A DNA stretch of 64,000 nucleotides, taken from assembly GCA_015657535.1 (NCBI GenBank), contig JADHZB010001930.1:1959-65958 (forward strand). The letters run 5' to 3'. Position 1 is the stretch's first letter. Every line of letters starts with the position of its first letter. This document shows, one piece after another, positions 1 through 11,100 of this stretch. Under the pieces are notes generated by a model. That model was not told the DNA's origin. It saw only the letters and a program-made list of their open reading frames with translations, and did not search any database. A program made the position numbers and the translations under genes. This DNA is from Nephromyces sp. MM_2019 (Eukaryota; Apicomplexa; Aconoidasida; Nephromycida).

Positions 1-23
1 CACACACACACACACACACACAC
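1..23. repeat. (CA)n microsatellite
   Basis: An uninterrupted CA dinucleotide run opens the window, so the array may extend beyond it. Similar runs lie at 7161-7180, 8089-8113 and 9269-9288, all in introns of the INTS3-like gene, where the sense strand reads (TG)n. Confidence 0.95.
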
Positions 24-641
24 TCCCGCCCACATACATACACGCAAAGCAAAATGCTAAAGTAACCAAACCAATTCAATGATGTCCTCTCTTGGGCCAG
101 ATGCATCAGCAGATGTCCACCAGGAAGGATATAGAGGAATTGCTGCAGTATGGACGAAGCCTTGCTCTCCAAATCCTACTCGACATACATGCACACACAA
201 ACACATACACACAGAAGACATATATGATGGGGGGTGTAAGTACATCTCATTGCTTCAGACTCCACACAAAAACTCAGCTCATCTCACGCAAAAACAGCTA
301 ATGATTGCTCATTCTCAGGGCATAACTTAAGCTTATGCATCGCCTATCTTCAGTAGAACTGTGAAAATCCTATGAAGTGCGAAGTACATGCAGCACACAC
401 AAGCCCTCTCAAGAGCAACACACACAAGCTAGCTCCACAGCAACACACAAATACCTTCACAAAACTATAGAAAAAAGTCAAGATCTCATAACTTTTCAGT
501 AGTTTAAGCTACAGGGAAACCTTTTTGAAGCAGATCTTCCTACTCTCAATTCTCTTATGCCTACAACACATCTTCACTACACACATCTGACACTTCTTCT
601 ACTCTACTTCCTCTTCTCCTTCTTTGATATTTTCACTTTTT
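1..641. other. 3' flank of the INTS3-like gene; no gene seen
   Basis: This stretch starts with a (CA)11 tract and continues with scattered CA-rich sequence and a T/C-rich patch at 590-640. It lies downstream of the stop codon of the minus-strand gene. Short open frames here are low-complexity products of CA repeats and show no recognisable protein. Confidence 0.6.
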
Positions 642-2129
642 TCAATTTTCTTTGTTATTCCTCCTTTTGATGCGGATCTTCCGCGTTTTCCTCTTCATCT
701 TCTTAGCCTTCTTGTTCATCTTTGCTGTTTTTATCATCGCCTTATTCTTCATGCGTTCCCTCCAATACTATAATACACAGAAACATCTATAAACCGACTG
801 AGCGTGTTCGCTCTAAGCTATAAGTAAAATGACGTTATCTTAGTATACTTTCCAGGAGATACACTAAATGAGTAAACTGAATAAACCCACGAATATATAA
901 AACAAGCCTATTTACATAGCTTTACATCTTCACACACAAATGCACACCATACACACACACACCTCTACAGCCACAAACACTCCTCCCACACACATTTGTA
1001 AAATCAAACTCCTAACCCCCCTCACAAGAGCTTCTCCTTCTTCACACACATACCTTCTTCAATTCCAAGCCTTCGGAGAATGCTGATGAAAAAACTTCTA
1101 AACTCCCTCCTCTTTCTCTCCGCATCTTCATCAGCCCACCGGAAGCTTTCTGTAGATAAAACATCTTCAAAACCTCCGCAGTAGCCGAGAAACAGCCACT
1201 TGAAGCATATAATTCCATAATCGGAGAAATTATCATGAGCTTATGAAGAAGAGGGAGTGTACATACACTCGGCAACACACTCTTCCTGCTTGATGTTTTC
1301 TCATCCATCAGAGAGAAGAAGGCTGCAAAAGCATTCGCCTCAGTCGCACTCACCACACTCAGTTCGTGAGCGTGTTGTTTTAGCTGCTTAAACATCTTCT
1401 TTGAAGCATCAAAGTTATAAAACATCTGAAGGCAACAGGAATAGTGCGCGTGTGATTGGTAGCCGTATATGCATCTAGCTTTGTGAATAATTGTATGTGT
1501 GCGTGATTGGGGGTTGTGTATGATTGGTGGTGTGCATGTGACTGGTGGTGTGTGTATGACTTGTGTTGTATGTGTGACAGGTGGCGTGTGTGTGATTGGT
1601 TTACCGTGCGTGATTTGGGGTGTGTTTGCGTGTTAGATTTTTCGTACGTGAGTGATTATCTGTGTGATTGATCTCCAGTGTGTGCGATTGAACTTCCCTT
1701 GTGCTGGAGCTTCCAGGCTCCAGCTTTCTTGTGTGCGCACATTTCTACGTTTTTTATGTTTCCGCATGCTTACTCTTGAGCAGCGTGCCTGTGCGTGTGT
1801 TCTTCTGTTCGAAGAAGAGGCAGTAAGTATTTACTTATACTATGGCATGCTGAAGAACACATGATCATACCTACAATTTCTTGTGTGTTAGTGTAAACAG
1901 CAAGCGATTGAATTTGCACGTGTGTGTCATTCATCAGTTTTTTCTAGATACAGCAGTTAAAGCTCTAGAAGAAAAGCCTGGGTGCAGCACACACTTTACT
2001 TCGCAGCTAACCATAGTAGCAAGCACCTCCTCTTCTAAGCACACAGCAATTTGAACATACAAGAGCATACCTTAATTGAAGGCAAATCACGTAGATAAGC
2101 TAAGGCTGCCTCAAAAACGACTCGCTTCA
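642..2129 (-). CDS. INTS3-like gene last exons 2129-2071, 1425-1054 and 767-642, with basic C-terminal tail
   Basis: Exon 2129-2071 encodes KRVVFEAALAYLRDL and has an AAG|GTATGC donor; its 5' edge is one frame off the upstream exon, so an exon may be missing between 2129 and 2521. Exon 1425-1054 (124 codons, CTTCAG acceptor, AAG|GTATGT donor) is helical with a repeat-like stretch (IMELYASSGCFSATAEV). The terminal exon 767-642 has an acceptor at TTATAG, 41 codons and a TGA stop at 642-644. It encodes a tail dominated by Lys and Arg (KKAKKMKRKTRK), a plausible nuclear localisation signal. Confidence 0.65.
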
Positions 2130-5100
2130 CTACAAAAACTTCGCGTTGAAGACGATGATGAAGCACACAAATCAAAAGATATACAGGGCTGCCACACACA
2201 GGTGAACAGTTACACACACATGTACACACTCAAGTAAAAAGATACATAGGATGACCACACACAAATACGGGCATACACAATCACCACACAATCCCCGCAT
2301 GCACAAACACATGCACACACACACAAGCACGCACACAAATGTAAAGACATATGCACAAACACATGAACTCAGGCAAGCACAAAAACAAGCACACAGATAC
2401 CCACTCAAGATCACCACAGATACAGATAAGCGCACACACACATTTATAAATCAGCAAGCGGTCGATATGAAGAAAAATGAGGGCACACACACACATATCA
2501 ACTGAATATGCAGCATTTACCCAGTCGAAGAAGATGGAGAGAATACACGAAGGCCATCCAAACAAAGATATCTCAAAAGGTAAAGCTTTTAGCTCCGTCA
2601 AAATCCTGCATCAAAACTCGAAACATAAAAAATCCACATTTACTGCAAGAACACACACAAAAGCACGCACACACCCCCCACAAAACATCACTCAAATATT
2701 CAAAAACGCCCACACACACGCAGATATCCACCAAAAAGTACTCACCAAAAACAAAATTACGCGCACACACACAATGCCAAATATCTTCCTTTAAATAGCA
2801 TGTAAAAAAGAGTTTTTTTGGCCTATTCCCTGCAAAGCCATTTTCTGATTGGAAGCGGCACACATACTCACCATAGCAAGTTATTGGCGCTGCTTTTTCC
2901 CTTACTTAAGGCATCATCCCAATCAAGAGCTTCAGACATCTTCGTGATGCAGAATTGACACGCACCTGCCAAGTGTGTGTGTGAAGTCCCAGACTCGATA
3001 AAGTAGACTTGATAACAAGAAGCATACCTGAATTTCGTAGCATTAAGGAGCAATCAAAAGGTACTATTCAGGAGAATTATTTATCTACAAAGCTTACAAA
3101 GTGTATTCACTCATATCCTGTGTGTATTTGTGTATGTGTGTGAGTACTTCATCGCCCATGTGGGAAGTTTTCCTATATATTGCTGCAAGTATTTATGTGT
3201 GTGTAGATCTGTCTTTGCAAAGCTTTCGTGGTAATTGCATGAAAATATTTCGTGTATGTTGATGTCTTTCTTTCAAACGCTTTCGCAGTATGTGCGTGAG
3301 AGGGGTTTTTGTGTGTTTTGGCATTCCCTCTGGCATGTTTTCGTGGTGTGTGTCGGAATGCTTCTTTTATGTGCGATGTTTTCGTGTGTGTTGAGTTCCT
3401 TTGCTTGCTTCTGATACGGTTTTTGCGGCGTATGAGCTCAATGCTGCGTGAAAAATGCTTTTATATGAGCAATTGACCGTTTACGAGAGTTCTGCGTGTA
3501 TGTGTGTGTGTGTGTGCCAGAGTAGATAATTGAAGCATCTTCAGAAGCGTACGCCAAGCTATAAATCTACAGACAAACATACGAACACACACAAACGTCT
3601 TACCATTGACGTAAAGCTGTTTTCTCTTCAACTCCCAAAGCATCAAACTGCAAGATAAGGTATTATAAAGAAAAAAAGCAAAACCCATCAACAGAAGAAC
3701 AAAAATAGGCATAAAAAAAAGAGATAAGCTCACTGAGTGTTATATGATAAGCATGCAAGATGAGGGAGAAGAAGAAGAAAAAGAAGAAGAAGAAGAAGAA
3801 GAAGAAGACGGAGAAGAAGAAGACGGAGAAGAAGAAGACGGAGAAGACGAAGAAGAAGACGGAGAAGACGAAGAAGAAGACGGAGAAGAAGACGGAGAAG
3901 AAGAAGACGGAGAAGAAGACGGAGAAGAAGAAGAAAACGACGGAGAAGAAGAAGAAGAAGACGGAGAAGAAGAAGAAGAAGACGAAGAAGAAGAAGACGA
4001 AGAAGAAGAAAACGACGGAGAAGAAGACGGAGAAGACGGAGAAGAAGAAAACGACGGAGAAGAAGAAAACGACGGAGAAGAAGAAGACGGAGAAGAAGAA
4101 AACGACGGAGAAGAAGAAAACGACGGAGAAGAAGAAAACGACGGAGAAGAAAACGACGGAGAAAAAAAAACGAGGGGGAGAAGGATAAGAGGAAGAAGTA
4201 CACGAGAGGGAGCAAAAGCCAAGAGGAAGAAAACGAAGAAGCGAGCGAGGGAGAAGAAGCAAAAAAATAAAAGGAATAGCGAGAATTAGAGGAAGGAGAA
4301 GAAGAAAAAGAGGATGCTTGAAAACAGGAAGAAAAATAAGAAGAGGAAGAACAGGAATAAGAGGGAAAAAAAAATAAAGAAAACACATCAAAATCACGTC
4401 AAAGAAGCAAATCACCAATGCAAAAGCAGCAGATGACTAAAAAACATCAGAAACAGTGGATGAAGCTAAACTCCGGGAAAACTATACCTTCTCATCTAGC
4501 ATGAACTCTAGCCATCTTTCCTCCCTAAACATCATGAAGATTTGCGTTAGGAAACCATCGGAAGGAATCGAAAGAACCTATAAAAAAGAAGGAAAGCGCA
4601 TCTGGAAGGTGCAAGTACCTAAAACTGCAAATATAGCATCATCCACGACACACAAACCTCTTAAAGGGAAAACAATTGTATTTTCAGCTTCCCCTACGGA
4701 GTAAGCCTTAAAACCTCCTCTTCTTTGCATTCATTTGTTGATGCGTTGAGTCAAAGCAAAAAATTTGTTCAATTCGAAAGCTTATTGTTTCGGTTTAAAC
4801 CCTCAACAAACTCTCAAACTAATAGGCTAGCAAAAGTTTAGGTAGACACACACACATAGATATATATAGATACACATATGTGTATTTGATGAACAAGCTA
4901 CTTTGCACACATCTATCACCCTTAAGCTACCTCACACACACCCACTTGATGGAAAAGCTAATTCGCACGCGTTCACCACCCTTTGGATACCTCACACATA
5001 GCCCCGCCACCATCCATCTATCTCATACCACTGTTCATCTCTCTCACACAGACACAGACACACGCACACGCAGCGCCCTCTCCCTCACAAATCCACACTT

Positions 5101-8100
5101 TCCGCCGTTTAGCAGCTTTTTCGTTGATTTCCTTCAAATATTGCTACCGAAAAATCTCATTTTTCGCATTCTTTTTCTCCTCTTCTTCCTCATCTTCAAT
5201 GCATTAACTAACCCATTGCAAGAGGGAATCCTTTGGATGAAAACACTCTAAAATAGTGTTCTCCCGTAGTTTCAACTTCTTTGATAATATTTTTAACAAA
5301 GAAGAATCTGGAGGACGAAGCAGATCCAACCATACTCGTTTGGTGATGCTCTGAAATAAAAATCATATCCTTAAACATCTTCTTCACATCACCAATCCCG
5401 CGAAAAAACGCTTAAACACACACATAGAATACATCATTTAAAGCTGAAACTAACCTCAACTCTTCCAACATCTCCTAGAAGCTGCACAACAACCCTCCCA
5501 AACGAGCAGATTTCCGCTTTCTGTATGTGTTCATACACAAATATGCACATAGATGAAAATAAGCCTTTGTTGAGTGGATATAAACACATATACGCACGCA
5601 CACAAACATACACATACGCAGATATGCAGATATGCGTACACACACGCACATACTTATACACAAAAATCCACGTGTGTACACACACACACACACACAAATC
5701 TACATGCATACAAACATACGCACACGTATACACCTACACACACACATACACATGCAAACACGTACACACACAAATCTACATGCATACAAACATACGCACA
5801 CGTATACACCCACACACACACATACACATGCAAACACGTACACACACAAATCTACATGCATACAAACATACGCACACGTATACACCTACACACACACATA
5901 CACATGCAAACACGCACACACACAAATCTACATGCATACAAACATACGCACACGTATACACCTACACACACACATACACATGCAAACACGTACACACACA
6001 AATCTACATGCATACACATATATATGTGGACTCACATACACGCACTGTTAAAAACGAAAAAGAACGCGTATGAGGCAAAAGTATATTCTACAAAAAGTAA
6101 GCAAGCTGAGGTGTACGTACAACGTGTTGTAGGCACGAATCTACACGCAAAAAATCAGGCAAACAAACACAAATATTAGAGGTTAAACTAGCGTAAGGAA
6201 TTGACGTACAACAGACTTCATCTGCCAAAGCTTTATAGCGAGATATTCAGCTTCAGCTCTCATCAGCGATACTCCCTCTTCATTGCTGATCTCAGATAAC
6301 TACAGGATTCAAAGAATCAAACAAAAACATCAAAAAGACGTTTTTTCGTGAAAAGGAGGGAAGATGTTTCGATACACACACACACACAGCATCACACACA
6401 CGCAAAGCATCATACAGGCACACATGCAGAGCATCACGCAAATGTAGAGCATCATGCACACTCATGGTATCACACAGAAATACAGAGCAACCCCAAAAAA
6501 GCACACATACGCACACAAGAGCAGAGAAAGCATGTCAACGGAGTGATTTTGACAATCAACTCTTTCAAACAGACTTCATGTTTATTACTCAAACACACAG
6601 TGGAGTGTATGTACACCGAAGGCACATAAGCACACACAAATGAAAGTAGAGCACAAAGCCCATAGTTAAGTCAATATGCAGCACAAGGAGATCACTAAGT
6701 GAGGAGCTCAGCTTAAGTAAAAAGCAGCACTTAAAAGTATTCTCTTCAAGAGAAAGAAAAAAAATAAAAACGCATCAAATCATAAAGCCTAGCAACACAC
6801 ACCATTCTGACGCATCTAAGGAAGGCTATTCCAGCCGTGGAGTCAAGCAGCTGAGAGCTAAAGGATGCAGAAGACAGGAAGGGTGAGTGAAAATACTTCT
6901 GAAAGCGCTACGATTCACGCAGACACACACAGAGCATCGCAGACAAGCGCACACGCGAACACACACATACACACAAAATCCAACACACATTCACATGTAT
7001 AGTGCAAGTCATCTCAAGAAACAGATACAAGCATAATTAAAACGATGATGAAGCACATTAAAGGAGGCAGCTAATTAAAGCCCAGAAAAAAGCCAAAGAT
7101 TTCCGCACACACACTTAGCTAAAGGCTAGATTAAGCGCCAAAAATACGCAAACACGCAAACACACACACACACACACACAATAAACTATATTTCTGGCTC
7201 AAAATTATGTGTATATAGATAAAGCTAGAGCTATACACATCAGCATCACAGCTTCATGAAAGATTCCTAATTTCCAATAAATAGCTAGAGAAGAGAAAGA
7301 ATACAAGAAGGAAATATAAGTAAGCAAAGAGCGACTTCTCTACAAGCACACACGCTGAGCTTTAAAACGTATGGGTTGGTGAAAGAAAAACCCAATGAAG
7401 AGCGAATTTGATTACCTGTCCAGCTGCTTCTTCAAGAAACGAATACAGGCTAAAGCGTAGCTGATCTGCAGCACAACAAGAGGATGAAGCAGAGAGCAAA
7501 GATTTGAGAGGAGGTTAAAAAAGTGAACTATATGAGCAGCACAGAAGACGAAGCAACCTTCACACACACTTACAGTGATACACTCGCACACGCATGCACA
7601 GGCTCACTACCAAAGTATCTCACACAAATGCAATGATTTTACCTGATAGAGACTAGAGAACTCCGAGCCAATAAATCTCTAACAGCAGAGAAAAAAACAC
7701 AATTAATGAAGAAGCAGCCAATCCTTTTCATCTTCTTCATGTATTTTAGCACAAACATCAAATCTCACTAGTATAAGCCTCATGAGATAAGCAGCTGTCG
7801 ATAAACATATGAGAGGGATTTCTTGAGAGGCTAAAAAATTTACAAAAACGCCTTATCTTGAAGCTTAAAAGCTCAGCATTTAATAAGTGAACAGAGCACC
7901 GCTAGTAGTAGCCAAAGAAAAAACTTTCTCACACAAAGAAAGAATAGAAAGAAATCATCTTGAATGAAAGCGTAACCATTTACGCACACACACAAAAAGA
8001 ACAGCTGCAAATAAGCTTGAAAAAAACTCAAAAATCTACACACACCAAGCTGCAATGCTCATAAAAGAAAACGGCACACATGTGCATGCACACACACACA

Positions 8101-11100
8101 CACACACACACACGCACGCACACACAATAATATCGTTACCATTAAATCTACAAAAAGCTTGTTCCACAGCAAGCACTTCTGAGCAATCAACCAGGGCAAA
8201 ATCCTCTCCATAAAACGAAGCCTGAACAGCTGCCTCATTGGTTGCCTTTCATCGATTAATACCTGTAAACGAATGGGTGTGTGGGTGTTTTTTTTCTCAA
8301 ACTGAGCTGATCGAGGCTTTTTTGCACTAATGCATGGGCGTACATACACTCATTAGCGACCATCTATTCGATACACACAAAGTTGCAAGTATCTATTCGC
8401 ACAGGCACTACTTTTCATTCGACATACACTACTATGCATTCACAAATTTATAGCAAAAATCCAAAAACACATACTAAAAGCCAGCATACAAAAAGGAAAC
8501 AACTAAACATACCAGTACAAACCAATTAAGCAGACATACAAAGAAAATGCGTACACACACGTGCGTGTGAAATTGCTATAAGTATACAAAACAGGGCAAA
8601 CGCACGCACAAAAGCTGCGCTCACACACACACACACACACAAGGATAGAAAGAAGCATTCTGGCAAGCAAACTATTTTTTAAAACTTTCATTCAGAACAC
8701 TTCCTCACCAGTCTAAGGCAATCAACTAGGAAAACAACGTCATTATATCTTGCAATCTTTCGTAGCAGCGAGTAGAGCTGCAGGAAGAAGTTTGCTTGTG
8801 AGAGGAATAAGGCTTTTCGCGCATCCAAAGGCAAGAATCTATCAATCTACAAACTATACATATCTTCTCTTCAGCCATCAAAAGCATTTATAATACAGCA
8901 TCCAGCACACACACACAGACACACAATTATACACACACATACAGAAAGCTATGTACACATTGCAAGCAGACGCACACACACAGGAAGCTGTGCACACACT
9001 ACACGCAGATACACAGACAAATAGATACATTTCGATTTTAAGTGCCCATGTTGTAGCAAAAACCACCTCACAAAAGCCCAAAATTGCATAGCTATGGATT
9101 TATAAAGCAGATGTGAACAGACACACACACGCACACAAAATCCTACCATTATATCGAATTATAAAGCAGACACATTACTGCACACACACAGGTAAGCAGA
9201 TATGATCAGCGTACGCTAATCACCGTGTCGTAAAGGGGTATACATCAAGTATAATAAACAGACACATACACACACACACACACACACATGCAGGCAAGAA
9301 AATTTCGATAACGTACGTCATACACTCTATATCAAGAGGGTATACACAAAGCAAATTTAGCATACACACACTAACACACACAGTTAAGCAGTATGTATAA
9401 ATTTTATCCTAAATTACAACAAATTATTCTCTAAAAAGGCCTTAACACAGAAAAACTACATTTTTAACAAAAACTTTTTAGAATCCCACAAAACTAGGAG
9501 AAAATATCCATTTTACTCCGAACTCTCTGCATCACCAGGTATCAGAAAAAATCCTCACATCGATTTAGTATGATCTAATACAAATATATAAGAATCTTTA
9601 AAAAAAAGAGGATGAAAGTAAACTGTATAACTATATATATATACATATCTACCTCTCTCCCGTCTTCCCCTTCTCTCCCCCCCTCTACCACCCTGTACCC
9701 CCTTTTTCTCCTCTTTCTGCCCCCTTACCCTCCCTTATCTCCCCTCACCCCCCCTCCTCTATCTCCATTTCCCCCTTCCCAAACCTCAGATAAACAGCTA
9801 TCTTCAGAGATCAAGATGGCGACTGCGATTCCCAGGATGATGCTCCTTCTATATCTAACGTGTAAACTGCTCAGCTCAAAAAGAAGATGAACGGCACTGC
9901 TCCAACGAGAGTGCTGGATGAAGCAATCCAAGAGAATAGTGTGTGCGTAATCTGCATGCGTCCTCTTTGAATAGGCATTCATCAAATGTAAGTCTTCAAC
10001 ACACAGAGGAGGAAGCACAAGGGGTTTCAAGCTGTGCCGCTTTTCTCTACGAGCATCTTGTTGATGAGCAAAGAGGCTACTACCACCATTATACCCCTTA
10101 AATTCTTCTGCTTTAGCCAAGAAGCTGTTTTTTCCCCTGAAATTAACTGAATATTTATGGGTACTAAACTTTTCGCCTTCTGCATGAAGAGAGCCTTTTT
10201 CGCTAAAAAATCCCTCATTAACCGATTTTTTTCCCATTCCTGCAGGCTGATTTCTTCGGTTAACTCCTTCTTGAAGATTCATGCCGTCTATCTCAAAAAA
10301 ACTACTACCTTCTATCCTCATATGATTCAGAGGATGCATCTGCAGGTGCCAGCTGCTTGAATCTATAATGAGAGAATATACAATCCCACAGTAACTAGCA
10401 AAGTGTGAAAGCAAATGAAATTGCAGAGACCCCAATTTTTCAAGCTCAGAGACTTCAAAGATGGTTGGAAAGATGAATTGCATAGGCCTGCTAAACTGAG
10501 TCTTCAATGAGCGATTCAAACTATTCATACGTTGAGTGCTACTATTTTTCAGCTTAGGTTTTCTATCTAGAGAAGTAGCTTGAAGAGGAAAGATCGTGCT
10601 TGTAGCAGACTTTTTATGGGCTCTTGATTCTGCATAGTCTCCAGATATGCCTCCCACAATCTGAGAGTCCTGAAATGCTCTTTTTTCCTTTCTCGCCAAC
10701 ATCCGATGGAAGCTTCCTAGTCTAACAGCAAGAGTTTGAGATTCAGTGTAGCAATCCAGAGAAAGGCATCTCGTGTGCATTACCCTCAAATCACTCAGTA
10801 TCCTGTTGATATTCAAAGAAGCCAGGGCGGCGGGAACAGACCTAGCGAGCTTATGAATCTCCAGAGGTAAGCCAGGAGCAGCTACATGAGCTTGACTGCT
10901 GGATTCTTCAGATTGATTGGAGAGACGATTCAGCGAGGCAGTCTCCTTTACAGAGCTTCCAGCCGGTGAGGTGCCTTCATTCTTTGTCTCAGACCCAGAA
11001 TCAGTAGGAGATTGATCTCCATAGTGCTGCAAGATTTGACCATGGGTAGACTTCTGGCCTTTGAAATCGCCTGAAGATTGTTTCTCTGCTGCGAAATTTG

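Noticed and set aside
3744..4289. Plus-strand 181-codon acidic Glu/Asp/Gly frame
   Set aside because: It is a triplet repeat that is open in all frames and lies in an intron of the minus-strand gene; no non-repeat protein sequence flanks it.
4650..4710. Possible extra minus-strand exon ending before GTTTGTG
   Set aside because: It would start after two bases and end after one, which breaks the phase 0 link between exons 5350-5213 and 4577-4488.
4880..5251. Plus-strand frame rich in His, Thr and Ser
   Set aside because: It overlaps exon 5350-5213 of the minus-strand gene and otherwise reads CA-repeat intron sequence.
5696..6036. CRISPR-like array
   Set aside because: The repeats are contiguous 76-bp units without unique spacers, in a eukaryotic intron.
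5525..6179. Plus-strand His/Thr/Tyr-rich frames over the 76-bp repeats
   Set aside because: CA-rich DNA lacks stops in several frames, and the period (76) is not a multiple of three. No conserved protein repeat results.
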